NCBI RefSeq assembly: GCF_022376445.1
Contig: NW_025955020.1
Location: forward strand, 1-64,000
Length of the DNA stretch: 64,000 nt
DNA from: Fomitopsis serialis
Taxonomy: Eukaryota; Basidiomycota; Agaricomycetes; Polyporales; Fomitopsidaceae
Direction of reading: 5' to 3'
Position numbers and translations under genes: made by a program. Of the stretch, positions 1 through 11,500 are shown in pieces (positions within the stretch are counted from its first letter, which is position 1; the number at the start of each line of letters is the position of its first letter). Under the pieces are notes generated by a model that was not told the DNA's origin, did not search any database, and saw only the letters and a list, made by a program, of their open reading frames with translations.

Positions 1-1
1 C

Positions 2-611
2 CCGCCTAAGCAATACCCACGGTATCCCAAGATACCGTTCTCACAAGTTCTTCCGAAAGCTTCGCCACAAGGTACTACTCAGTGTTCGGCGCGATCGAGT
101 ATCACTGGACGCTACATCTGCGCATATAGCCCTCGACCTCCTGGAACGCCTTCTGCAATTCGATCCCTCGAAGCGGATCACAGCCGCCGACGCCCTCTCA
201 CATCCCTACTTCACGGGCTCGGTGCCTATCGGCCTCCCCGCACCCGCACCCGGGTCCATGGCACCACCCGCATACAACTACCCCCACCCTCACGCACACC
301 AACAACAGCAGATCTCGCAGCAGCAACAGCAGCAGCAGGCGCATGCGCAAGCACAAGCCCAGGCACAGGCGCAAGCTCAGGCGGCGTATCTGCAGGCGCA
401 GGCGGGGATGGGGCATGGGCCTGCGGCGATCTCGTCCGGGCAACCTCCGGCGCCGGCGGCGTATGCGTCGCGCGATCACCAGCTGTACCAGCAGCAACAG
501 CACGCACAAGCTCAGGCTCAGGCGATGATGGCGCAGCAGGCTCATATGCAAGCGGGACAGGCCCAGTACGGCATGCAGTACCCGCAGCAGTATGCCGCTG
601 GACCCGTGTAG
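2..611 (+). CDS. CMGC-group protein kinase, C-terminal end (5' truncated by window)
   Basis: This is the last part of a MAPK/CDK-type Ser/Thr kinase. Exon 2-71 joins exon 130-611 across a 58-bp intron (72-129, GTACTA...ATAG), which keeps frame and gives ...[41 protein letters not shown]. That is the conserved end of the kinase C-lobe (subdomains X-XI), with the [13 protein letters not shown] block and the invariant Arg. The IPF...[10 protein letters not shown] spacing resembles MAP kinases more than CDKs, but the catalytic loop lies outside the window, so the subfamily is not settled. About 140 residues follow, rich in Gln and Ala with QA and QQ runs (roughly 300-600), ending at TAG 609-611. 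A Q-rich tail after the kinase core is also seen in yeast Slt2 and in CDK8, so it does not decide the family. Confidence 0.8.
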   Translation, partial: [202 protein letters not shown]

Positions 612-1424
612 TGCGTCCTCTGCCGAGTTCCCGGTGTAATGGACAGCCTCTTTCTCTGTTCGATGTGCGCCGACTTCTCTTCGTTCGCGTTTGGTATGTC
701 ACCGTTGTTCGCCGCCACGGACGGTATGTGGCGCGCGCGCCCCAGCTTAAGTTATGTATGTCGTTCCGCGCTGTACAAGGATAGGATTCGTTAGACGTCA
801 TCGGCAATGTACACTACAGCACGATGTTCTTATGTTAGGGCTTATATAGGCAGCGTTCCTACTGTACATTAGAGCCAACATATAATTGTACACTGTGAGG
901 CAGCTGTTTGTGTAGCTTAGACAAGACGATTGCGATCTAAGCGGTATCAGTTGTCTTCCGAATAGGGTTCAACACCAGTCTTCTTTCTACCTTCGAATGG
1001 ACGCATACTAATAGTGACTATTTGGCATATCACCCAACGAGGTAGCAAGCATGTATCAGGTACGATTGTTATCCTCAAACCGTGATTACACTAACAAGGA
1101 ACATGCAGAGACTCAGATCGTAATAAGTCAAGCTGACATACACGTGAACTCATCCTGGTCCGTGCGCTGTAAAATCCCAGGCAGAGCAGAGCAGTCCGGG
1201 TGAAACAAGGGGGAAAATCGGAAAATCGGATAGATGCTGTCATCCTGAGTACACTACACGCCTCCGACGGTCCGACCGCGCGCGTGGCGGTTCTGACGAT
1301 CTCAACGTCCAGGTGAATGCGCTAGGAATAGCCCGGGCCACTTGCAATGCGGCTGTCGCTTCCTATAAGATAACAGTGGGTGCAGGACGAACGGTCAGTC
1401 CTCCTGTGCTGATGACAATCTAAG

Positions 1425-2520
1425 GTGGTTCACTTACCCTCTATCGCCCACAGGTCCTCCGTCAACCCCCACCCCAGATGCCGAAGGCGGACAGACGATT
1501 GTGTTGCAAGTGGCCACCTTGCAACACAGCCGCCCAGTCACTCCGCCTTCGGCACCTTCCCCCTGCCTCCGCCTTCGGCACCTTCCCTCGCGCCTCCGTC
1601 CTCCGCTGGGCGACGACCTAAGGGGTGTTGTTAGTGAGAGCCAGCAGAGTGAGTCGAAAAGAAGCTACCCATTATTCATTTGCACGGCAGGCTGAAACCT
1701 ACGTAACTCAGTAGACACGAGAAGCCCCGGGACATATCTAGAAGAGAACGGAAGTTCAGTACGGAGTGCTACGAAGGTGAAACGAAAGCACTTACCTCCT
1801 GCTAGCCCGCACCCGTCCAGCCCGCACCCGTCCAGCCCTCACCCATCCAGCCCTCACCCATCCAGCCCTCAACCGTCCGTCCAGCCCTCCCCCTCACCCG
1901 TCCAACCCCCCTCGCCTCCCCCAAGATGACGAGGACTGAGAAACGATTGCACTGCAAGTGGCCGCTTGCAAGGCAGCCGCCTACCCGTCCACGCCACCTA
2001 CACCCCCGATCCCCTCCCGGTCCCGCAAACGCTCCGGAAGACCTGCGCAGAACGTCAGTGAGGATAGGTGAAACAAATTGAGACCACTACTCTTTGTTGT
2101 GCATCGGTCTTGACAGAGTTGACAGACGGTCGTTCAGGTCTACAGGCACTGGTCAGTAGTCGGACTGAAACGAGATGAAACGAAGGGGTACTTGGCCATG
2201 CACCGAACGCGCCTTGAGATGTCGAAAACTTGAGGAACCTAGGAGGGAGCACTCAAGGCAGTCAGTGAAGTGTTCTCAACCCCGTACAAAGCAGAAGACT
2301 CACCTTCTTCGTAGACGCCCTTCCTCGCCTCCCCCGTCGAGCGGCGGAGGATGCGCAGGTATCAGAGTCGAGGAGGCGAACGCAATACGACTGGCCAATC
2401 GCATGCGGCCGCCTCGCCGACCCATCCTCCCCCGCATCCACCGTCGACCGGCCTCAAGCTACCCCTCGCCATGCACGACCTGAAATGAAAGAGAGCAAAG
2501 GGGTCAGTGAGTGAACAACA
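1425..2520. repeat. Three degenerate ~440-bp repeat units with a palindromic core
   Basis: Three related blocks have cores near 1495, 1943 and 2379, spaced about 448 and 437 bp. The first two share ACGATTG, then TGCAAGTGGCC followed by CTTGCAA and CAGCCGCC. In unit 1 this forms a near-perfect palindrome (about 1501-1527, GTGTTGCAA arms around GTGGCCAC). Each unit starts with a C-rich block after CACTTACC or ACTCACC and ends near GT(C/T)AGTGAG. Unit 3 is the most decayed. The function is unknown: it may be an old tandem duplication, or exons of a non-coding transcript, because CACTTACC reads as a splice donor on the minus strand. Confidence 0.5.
1804..1883. repeat. 15-bp minisatellite
   Basis: About five tandem copies of AGCCC(G/T)CACCC(G/A)TCC, the last one degenerate, lie inside the second ~440-bp repeat unit. 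The copies are contiguous and direct. Confidence 0.85.
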
Positions 2521-3337
2521 AATAATGAGAACGAAACGGACTCGTCTTTCGAAGAACTCGATGTTAGTCGAAGCCCTGTGAAGAGGTACGTTACGGATGA
2601 GATTCAAAAGAAATCCGCGGGATGTAGGCAGGAGGTAACTCGGGGCATGACTCCCGAGTCAACACTCCGCCAGATCCGTTGGCTATACTTGACCGCCGCC
2701 CTCCTGGTCCCGGTCCCGGTCCCGGTCTTCGTCCTGGTCTTGAGCAGCACACCGTCCCTAGTCTTGAGGTTGAAGAGGAATCCTGGAACTGAAACGCAAA
2801 GATCAACGCAGACGAAGATGGTACGCGGACACTATTTTGTGCTTTAGTCTTCGAACTGTTTTTCTCTTTTGCCCTTTTTTTAGAAACCTGAACCCGAACC
2901 ACGAACTCGAATCCCAGAGCGCAGCGGTAGACCATGATGTCTCCGCGCACCCAAATGCCAGGACGAAGTGCTTTCTCGGAGGCTTCTGCGACCCCTCGAG
3001 GCCTAGGATTATCTCGACGGTTCGCTTCCACACCCCAGTCCAACACCCAATCCTGGCTTTTCTGACTGGCGACCACCACCCCCGTAGATCGCACAGTCCA
3101 ATTGCCAACGGCCGCTTTCAGTCTCGACCAGCAGCCAGACTTGAAACACCAGGACAACGCGCGCCCGCGCGCGACAGCCCTGAAGCCCCTCTGCTGGACT
3201 GCTGGCGTCGTCAACTGCGCCACCGCTGGAACACATTCCCCAACGCCAATTGAACGTCGCACCCGCCCGCCTGTGAGTCGGCGGTACCACGGCATACGAC
3301 GCTCCATCAACCAGACCCGCGGACGTCAAGCCCGGGC

Positions 3338-3607
3338 TCAGAGACCCCGGTACTTGATCGCTGCGTTCCGCTGCGCCTCCTTGAGAGACACGAGCGGAAT
3401 AGTCACGCCATGAACAGGACTGTACGCACGAATGCCCGTTCCAATCTCGACGACGTTGGGGCCTTTCGCTTCCTCGTAGAGACCACGGTACTTGATCTCT
3501 GGGTTAGCCTGCGCTTCCTTGAGAGGCAAGAGCGTCATGGCGTAACCGGGGGCGGGGATGCGAGAGACGTTGCCGAGACGGTAGGCAAAGGAAGCAGTAG
3601 AAGGCAT
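3338..3607 (-). CDS. Small hypothetical protein (89 aa) with an internal 46-residue duplication
   Basis: This is a single-exon ORF from ATG 3607 to TGA 3338, preceded on its own strand by a pyrimidine-rich leader. The protein carries two copies of a segment that includes LKEAQ-N-IKYRGL (residues 29-43 and 75-89), offset by 46 residues. The DNA copies are also alike (around 3343 and 3481, 138 bp apart), so this looks like a fairly recent tandem duplication inside the gene. I see no signal peptide or membrane segment and no family I recognise. Conservation of both copies at protein level supports coding. The role is unknown. Confidence 0.6.
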   Translation of the reverse strand: MPSTASFAYRLGNVSRIPAPGYAMTLLPLKEAQANPEIKYRGLYEEAKGPNVVEIGTGIRAYSPVHGVTIPLVSLKEAQRNAAIKYRGL

Positions 3608-4222
3608 GATAACGTATGAGCGGAGAAGGTAGGAGCAGGGGTAAAACGCTGAGAAGGTGGCGGTGCAGGTGCAAGGAGTGAGGAGGACTTGCTGGTTTCC
3701 CGACCTGCCTTTTATCCCTGGAACTCGGGGCTTGGGGTTCTGACTGGTGCGTGACTTGAATGTCTTGTTTCCGATCAGCGGTCAGTTCACAGATGGTAAT
3801 GCCGGCCACAGACCAGAACCGAACTGCGCTCGCCCCAAGTCGCCTACTCTCGCAAAGTAGCCTTGGACCAGGGAACGTAACCGGTACAGGCATGTAGTAT
3901 ACAAGACAGCGTATACAAATCCCATCATGTATGGAGAACGACGTTATCTCCACACATACATCTTACAGAGCAGACTAATTAGAAAGCGTACCAAAAAACA
4001 TCAGCATGTCCTTTAGCCTCCGGATGTATCCGTTTTGACCGTCTTTTTCCGTTGTGCAACTCTTGGAAAGTGTTTAGACGTCACAGTTCGCTGGCAGACG
4101 TTCGTGATCAACAGACATGCTGAGTCGCGCAATATGAACGACAATCACCTTGCGCTTATTACTTGCTTTAACCGCACTTCATCTTCTGAAAGAGGAGTGA
4201 GGTCGCTCTCGCTCTCGCCGTG
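3608..4222. other. Intergenic region, nothing recognised
   Basis: It lies between the start of the 89-aa protein and the 3' end of the Fpg gene. The 5' part (3608 to about 3720) should hold the small gene's promoter and leader. I see no RNA gene or repeat. Confidence 0.5.
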
Positions 4223-5617
4223 TCATCTGTACGCAGAGCAGGAGAATCGACCAGATACGCGTTGGCTTAGGCGTTGAAGCTCGGCAACGTACGCGGACGT
4301 TCGGCCTCCGACGGTAACCCACTTTATCGTGGCGGGCTTACCGTCGGGCTGTAACGTATCAGTCTAGAGTCATGTGGCACTGGTGCTGCTTGCCAATTTA
4401 TTCGTTTCTTGCTCTTCTTTCCTTTCCCCTGTGGGCGTGTCATTAATCCTTAGTCCTTCAAGTAACTACTCCCCTGGAAAATGACGAACCCAACGGTGTT
4501 AATAACCAATGTCAGGAACTTCGAGTCGTCCGCGTTGACCTCTACAGCGATGCGGCAAACCTCGAGATGTGCATGTGCAATGCCTTGAGCTGCTCGTCAT
4601 TGAGAGTAAACAGCGTTCTTCTGGGTGTACACGAGCATGATAGAGGATTTCATCTATGATGAAGAAGCGTCAGAAACGGGGAGCCTTCGCGCTATCACCG
4701 CGTCGTAGATGGTCTGCACTAACCTGCGACCCAATTTCCGACACCTGCGCTGAATGACTGATCAAGTAGCAGCGCTTTGATAGGGCATCTTCGCTTCAGG
4801 ACGGTCTCCTTGAACCAGGCCAAGTCAGGCATAGACAGGATGGGATCGAACCCAAGTGCGGAGATAGGTGGTTCTGTGAGGGGGCTCGCGCACAACCGTA
4901 TCCGACCGAGACGACGAGCGTCCAAAAAGGCCAACTGAGTAATGTCTTGTGTCTCCGAATGCTGGATGTGAAGGATGAACTGGACTCCATTGCTCTATAG
5001 GCGTTGATTTAACATAGGAACTGTACACATGCCTTCATGAATCTCGGCGGCCAGCCTGAGTCTGTGGAAGCCTTCCTCGGTGTCTCTTTGTAGTACGTGG
5101 CCAATTGACCCTTCACCTTTCGTCCGGGCTTCAGTAAGGCCACGGTATCACTGACAACCAAAAGTGCTACCTGTAGCATGCCGGTCATGCCAAAGTGCAG
5201 CACGGGCATCTTGCCTTTGCCGTCTAGCTCCAAGTAGAACACCTTGCCTGTTTGCTGCATGTAGATCTTCCGACTGCAGAGGTACATACAACTACACACG
5301 CACCATATCTACCCACGTTTGTGACGCGGCGACCTTTGATACTTCGGGCCTGCTAGCCGTTCAGCTTCATGCACAACATCGATATCAGGCCTGAGTCGGA
5401 TGACTTACGAATTCAGTGTGGCTGCTGCCAGAGTAGACTATATTATCTTCTACGGTTTCCACTTCAATAATCATGTTCCCGAGTGCAACCTCTCTAACAA
5501 GCTTGGCCGCACGTTCAACTTCTGCATGGCTGGAGTCTCAGCTGTTACCGTGTTTGAACGAAAGCAATTCGGGGATAAGGACTGTGCATTCATCAACTCA
5601 CCTGGAAGCTCCGGCAT
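4223..5617 (-). CDS. Formamidopyrimidine-DNA glycosylase (Fpg/MutM family, zinc-less fungal type), 3' part frame-disrupted
   Basis: Base-excision glycosylase/AP lyase for oxidised purines. Six 5' exons are clear: 5602-5617, 5409-5521, 5304-5352, 5171-5247, 5033-5116 and 4724-4979. They read MPELPEVERAAKLVREV..., with the catalytic Pro/Glu at the mature N-terminus, then GRYGKVFYLELDGKGKMPVLHFGMTGML (the beta-hairpin Lys region) and AFLDARRLGRIRL. Intron 5032-4980 uses a GC donor (AAG|GCATGT). Exon 7 starts at 4653 (DEILYHARVHPEE). Downstream, conserved pieces (LNDEQLKALH, EVNADDSKF, GKGKK, then QPDGKPATIKWVTVGGRTSAYV) lie in different frames, needing at least three single-base insertions (near 4609, 4565 and 4515). 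The last piece is the zinc-less finger with its catalytic-region Arg, as in plant and fungal Fpg. It is either a decaying gene or has sequence errors. It is divergent from the MFS gene, 313 bp away. Confidence 0.85.
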
Positions 5618-5930
5618 GACGCGTTCGGAAGTGGAACTGGGCTTGACCTTATCTACGACTTTGGCGTTGTGCAACGCATCATGGTCTCAAGCAATCTCTC
5701 GAGCTGGTGCCGATGGTTCCAAGTTGGTTGACGGCGTCAGTGGCACCGTCGGTGTCCCGGAAAGGCAATTGTGTAGATCGTTTTCGCGGGACCGGGACGC
5801 GCCCGGCTCATCGTCACGGTATGACTGTAGTAACTGAGAGGGTGTTGCACCCGCTCCTTTGACCCCCCACAGCGCTTCTGGCCTACTGCTTCATGTAAAT
5901 AGGTTCTGCCTGGTTGGAAGGGAGGAGACT
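5618..5930. promoter_or_regulatory. Shared intergenic region between divergent Fpg and MFS genes
   Basis: These 313 bp separate two ATGs on opposite strands, so both promoters must lie here. No TATA box or binding site stands out clearly enough to name. Confidence 0.45.
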
Positions 5931-8160
5931 ATGACCGGAGACAAAACAGCATGCTCCAGGCTTTCGGAAGATCGCTCACGGCCACGGGGACTGAAATGGA
6001 GATCTTCTATGTGGTTTGTTACGACTGGTAAGTCAGGACTCAGTATCCCCAGCATAGTCCCTTGCTCATGTGGACGGCTAGTCGTTGGTCTAGGTGAGTC
6101 TGCATCTTGTGTAACATTAGCAAGGTCTGAACAGACTCGACCTCAGGAGTTACGACTGATCTCCTCGTTTACTCACTCATTGTACCAATCATTCCGTTCC
6201 AACTAGAAAATCTGGGTACTCAGGGGTCTCAGGTTTGGTCGGATGGCTCCTCTTCGCATACGTAAGCTCGTTACAATGCGAAGTATCCTCTGCTACGATT
6301 GACTGCCGTACTGTGTCTAGTCAGCCGGATCGTCATATGTACGTGGATAGATGCGACTTTGCTCAGAAACACTGACTTCGAAACATCTCCCCCAGTCACG
6401 CCCCAATCGCACACTTGTCAGAAAAGTACAATAATCGACAGATCCACTCTCGGCGGCTTGATTCTCTCATAGGAGCGCAGATCATGTTCATGTTAGCTCC
6501 GCCTACTGGCTATGGTCATCGCACGCTTTACAAGGCGTGAGCTCAACGGTCATCTGGGTTGCTGGACTTGCGCTCTTGTACGCCCATCTCTCCATCTCGC
6601 TTCTGGTAACATCTGACATATCGTCCTAGATGTGACAGTGTACCAGAGAGTTCTGTCGGGAGTGAGTTGAATTGCTGCGCACTTATCTCGGTTGCTCATG
6701 TTACGAAAACGTGTGTCAAGGACAACTCGGTATCGCGATGAGTGGCCTGTCTATTGGGTACGAGCATCCGTTCGCGCTGCATTACTATCTACTGAACTAC
6801 GTATGCCAGATTCCTCGTCGGCCCCCCGTATCAGGAGCCTCTACGATAAATTTGGATTCCACGGCCCCTTCATCTTCGGCATCATCATCACGGCTATAGA
6901 CCTCATCGGCCGGCTCCTGGTCATCGAGCGGAAACATGCGATTCTCTGGGCGTGACCCTGCTGCGTCCGCGAAGGCGGACCCAGAAGGGCAGACTCAGCC
7001 CAAGCAGGACACTGGAGAGCTAGACGTCGCACCTGAGCCATCGCCTGCTCTTGGACAGGAAGAGAAGGAAGAAGGCGAAAATGCCAGGGTTGCTGAGGTG
7101 CAAGGCTCTCAACCCGAACGGGTAGACACAATGGGCGATGCCGCTCCAATCCACAAGCGACGCAGATCCACCTGTCCCTACTGGCTGTCCTGGCTAAGCT
7201 CTGAAGTCTGTGAGAGCCGACGCCGTTTTCGCATGCACGCTGTTATACGCGTACGTAGCCGCCATCATCCTGCACTGGCACTGAACCTAATCGTCTTCGG
7301 TGCCAAGGTGGATACTTTCCAGTCAGGAACCAGCACTTCCGCTTCACCTCCAGGACGTATGGAAGTTCAATCATCCAAGGTGGGGCTGGTGTACATCGCC
7401 GCGGTGGTGCCCACCTATTCTGTACGTGGCGCCATCCGTTCGGGCCAATCGTTGTTAAGTTCGCGTAGCCTCCACCATAACCGGTTACTTCGTCGACAAA
7501 CTGGGGACAGGTCCAATCGTAGTCGCCTCGCTCGCTTTTCGCTGCCCTGGATCCTCGTGCTCATCGTGCAATCGTCGCTTCCTCTGTTCATCGTCGTGTT
7601 CGCCCTAGCCAGTAAGCTAATCCAAACAGTGTGTGTCCTGGCCCGGCACTCACACTTGCGAACAGACTTCGGCGTGGCTGGGACGGTATCCCCGCTGACG
7701 GCGGAGCTCGCGGCGGTGACACGACAGCTGAATGGCGTTGGCTGTCCGTTCGTCTTCGCTTCACACATCATCACTCTGCTGAGCAGCTTCCGGTAGATGC
7801 ACACGTGTACGGCGCGTTCAACATGGCGTATGGCATTGGCTCAGCCCGTAAGTGCTAGCTCGTCATCCTCGAATGCATGCCGTTCTGACTCACGAACAGT
7901 GGGGCCTATCATCGGTGGTCAAGTAAGTGAAGCGCCAGTCGGGCCAGGTTCTCTGCTTGCTCACTCGTCGTTCCTAGTTATACGATCATCTCGCACGAGG
8001 TTGGATGGCGATCTGTCTGTTTGGTGCTGGCTCCGCGCTACTAGCTATGATGCTGGCCATCACGTCCTTCGGCGACGTGACCGTGTTGTCGCGCATCCGG
8101 GGAAAGATGACAGAACACTCCATATTTGCGACCGAGACTCGCCGTAGTAATGATGCATGA
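5931..8160 (+). CDS. MFS transporter (12-TM, DHA1/VMAT-like), frame-disrupted
   Basis: Major facilitator transporter of the fungal drug:H+ antiporter / vesicular-amine-like group; the substrate is unknown. The ATG at 5931 opens MTGDKTACSRLSEDRS...KWRSSMWFVTT. Later pieces are TDLLVYSLIVPIIPFQLE (TM1, about 6140-6205), SEKYNNRQI (motif A loop, about 6410-6440), QLGIAMSGLSIGY (about 6723), SLYDKFGFHGPFIFGIII...LLVIERK (about 6835-6930), KVGLVYIAAVVPT (about 7378), PWILVLIVQSSLPLFIV (7545-7610), GTVSPLTAELAAVTRQLNG, HVYGAFNMAYGIGSALGPIIGG, and an intact 3' exon to TGA 8160. Introns such as 7612-7668 and 7851-7900 are canonical. Single-base deletions are needed near 6215 and 7538 and between about 6440 and 6520. 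It is either a pseudogene or a gene with sequencing errors; the well-preserved 3' exons favour the second. Confidence 0.7.
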
Positions 8161-8513
8161 CCCACACTATCAGTGGCATTCCCGACGTCTCACTGCTGGC
8201 GCACATTCCTCAAGCTGTTGGGAACTAGATGTGTGCTTCCCGTATGATTACTGTATGGGAAGGCATGATACACGAACACGTAAAGTACATATTGCAAGTG
8301 AGTACGGTAGCCAGTGTAGTAGATAAGGATAAATGGAGTGCTACATGTCAGGGTATATCTAGTCTGGAGGGTGTATATCACAGTACAGTCGTAGGGGATA
8401 CGGTAGCAAATGCGAGGTACACTGGATGCGTGCAGCAAAGCGATACAGATGCGTTCAGTTGTGATATGCAGGATAGCGGTATGTCAGAGAACTTGTCCGG
8501 TGAGTTGTAGCGT
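8161..8513. other. Convergent intergenic region
   Basis: It separates the 3' ends of the MFS gene (+) and the histidine-kinase gene (-). No gene or repeat is seen. Confidence 0.5.
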
Positions 8514-11500
8514 TCATGTCTGTGATGTTGATGGGCCAGGATCTTCCAGTTCCTGTCGCATTAAGGGCTCTCCATAACTTGTCAATAGAGTCAACAGGTC
8601 CCCTTCTGTGTTATTCAGTCAAGCGCAGGAGGTCACGAAAACGGTGTTCCTACCTCTTTTCATTGGTTTGGTGAAGAATCCATTCATGCCAGAACTGAGG
8701 CACAGCTGCTTGGTTGACTCTTGGGCATCAGCGCTGAGGGCGACGACTAGGGAAGTTTTCAGCATCTTTCGATCATAATACGCAAGCCGATGTCGTACTT
8801 GGTAGTTGTACAGGCAGTTTACGCCTGTTCTCCATGACGCGCAGCCGTTTGCAAGCCTCGACGCCGTCACATATAGGCATATCTGCGAGACAGTGAGACC
8901 CAGTAAGTGGACAGATGACATGTACATACGATGGTCAAACAGTGCAACACTGAAGTAACCAGGATCGTGCTTCTCCCATTCTTGAGGCACCGATTAGTCT
9001 CGATCTGAGAAATACAACTCTTTACATACCGGTGATAGCCTCCTCGCCGTTTGACGTAGCAACAACATTCAGCTGATACTTTTGAAGCTGAGCGATGAGC
9101 AGCTTCTGGGCCACTGGGTTATCTGCGACAAAATTAATCACAACTTACATGAAGCCAGGAAACCGACTGACCTTCGGCGATGAGCACATTGCCGTGCAGG
9201 GTTCGCCGCGCAAGTGCCTCTTCTTCCCGGATTGCAGATGCATTCGTCACTGGCACCAATGGGACCTGAGCAGGAAGATTCTTGAGACTGGCAAGAGTCT
9301 GAAGCAGCCTGACTTGACGGGGTGGCTTGGTGACGCGAATGATCCCTGAAGCTCCATCGCCGCCCGGTTTAAGAATCGGATGGTCTGCAAGGTTATCCGT
9401 AGTTGGAGTAAACAGATGGACGATCTTCGTATCCTGAAGTGATGGCAACGACGACGCCTGCAAGATCCGAGTGAAGTCGTCAATGGGAGCCTCTGACTGA
9501 TCATCCAAAATGACGAAGTCCACAGGATCTTGGGGTTGGGCGTTAGAAATATAGGTCTCTGCCTCCGGGGTTGACGGGACAGTCGTGATTGAGAAACCCT
9601 TCAACATGGTACATAGGAGTGCCTGGGTGGCGCTCGATGCGGAACTCAACAGCACACGCAACGGCCGCTCGCTGAGTAGCTGGGTCTGAAGACGGGAGAC
9701 TTCCGCTGAGACCTGCAGCGAAGTGAGTAGCCGACTCTGTGACCATACGCCCCAAAGCGCACCTGTCGCGACTCCTCCGATTCATAAATCTTGACGGGAA
9801 GCGTGAACCAAAAAACAGACCCAACACCAAGCTCCGATTGAACGCCGATGGCACCGCCCATAAGCTTGACCAACTGCCGGGAGATGGACAGGCCCAATCC
9901 AGTGCCGCCGAATCGTCTGGTCGACGAGTTGTCCGCTTGTTGGAAGGGTACGAACAGGAGGTCAACGTCGCTGAACGATAATGAGCTACCATTCAAGTGT
10001 AAGCAAATAGTCTCACCTTGAGCTCAGCCCTATCCCAGTGTCTCTGTCGAGTTCATGTTAGCTATTACAGACGGTACGGAATGGCATACAGACTGTATCA
10101 CGAATTTGAGGTTGACTTCGTCCTTAGCAACTGGAGCGCTGTTATCGACAGAGCAAATGACTCGTACAGATCCTCCGGCGGTGAATTTGACAGCATTGCC
10201 AATCAAGTTCATGAGAACTGGAACAAGATGGTCAACGTCGCGTAGAGTGACTGTTCGTTCGCACTGACCTTGACGAATGCGAGCGTAATCCGCTTCGACC
10301 CCTGTTTCTGATTATAGCGAGTATCAGGCAGAAGAGGCATACGAAACGTACAAGGAGGAACATCCGATTCGATATTGTACGACAAATCCAATTTCTTCGC
10401 CGCCATGGGTAGGAGCAACTCCAAACAATCCTTGACTGGGAATCAGAAGCAACTCGACGATGAGTTGGTCTATACTCACGGCTACCATGCTCTCAATCGC
10501 GAAACCAGAGTATTCCAATTTGAGAGCTAATATTGATGTGTAAGTTGAGTAATCATTCAAAGACGACGGCTTACCTGAGGCTTCCAGCTTGCTGTAGTCC
10601 AAAATGGAGTCGATGATCTATTCCGCGACGATTGAGACCAGTGAATTTAAGCACACATAACCACGCCTGCAGACCTTCAGCAGCAATTCGCATGATTGCT
10701 TAGCAGTTTGAACTGACCAGATGTCAGTAGGCAATCTCGTGACTTTGACAGAACACACCTATCTCCCTCTGTCCTGCCGTTAATTCTGTGCCGCTGAGGA
10801 GGTCAAGCAGACCGTAGAATGAACTGACGTCATTTGAGTCAAACACTGCGTTGATGCTTTTTACCAAGGCATACAAACCTGAAGGGAGTCCGCAGTTCAT
10901 GGCTCATTGAAGCGAGGAAATTACTCTTGATCTATGACACACTTGGTGGTCAAAATGTTTGATACGAACACCAAGAAAGGACCACCCAACCTTGGTCGCT
11001 TTCAGTGCGTCTTCCCGACTTCTCCGCGCAGCCTCAAGAGCATCTCTTTGCGCTGCAATCATCTTCAAGTTCTCGCGAGTACCAGCTTGCACCGAGCGGA
11101 ACAGCAACGCGTTCGAGATGCCAATACTGGCTTGTTGGCAAAGGAGGGTTAGAAGTGTGACTGTGTTCGGAGAGAATGCATATTTTGAAGCCAAATAGAC
11201 CGCTCCGAAAGTCTGTCCACGGTTACTGAAGATAGGTAAGCAGATCACCGAACGATATGAGCTTTGCTGAGCTTCGGACGAAAAGCGCGGTTCGGTAGAG
11301 ACGTCTTCGTAATACACTCGCTCCTTTGTATTGAGGGCTGCGTCCGCCTGTAAGACTTCGAGCTGTCCTATATACCAATCAAGTGCACTCACCATGCTGG
11401 ATTATGACCTTACGCAATGGGTCAGCAATTTCGCGCACGGATAATGGATCCCTAGATGTGTTCTTAGAAGGCCCACACAGATTGCGCACGACTCGACTCA

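Larger units (their letters stand above)
612..3337. other. 2.7-kb stretch without a recognisable gene
   Basis: All reading frames here are short and show no family resemblance. The stretch holds the 3' flank of the kinase gene (612 to about 1400), the degenerate tandem repeat region (about 1425-2520) and pyrimidine-rich, compositionally simple sequence up to the small gene on the minus strand. The longest open frame (minus strand, 2591-3310) is arginine-rich and has no conserved motif, so I do not call it a gene. Confidence 0.6.

Noticed and set aside
198..551. Minus-strand Leu/Arg-rich ORF opposite the kinase tail
   Set aside because: Mirror of the CAG/GCN repeats that encode the Q/A-rich tail.
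1804..1883. CRISPR-like array
   Set aside because: Units are contiguous 15-mers without spacers, and the genome is eukaryotic; an ordinary minisatellite.
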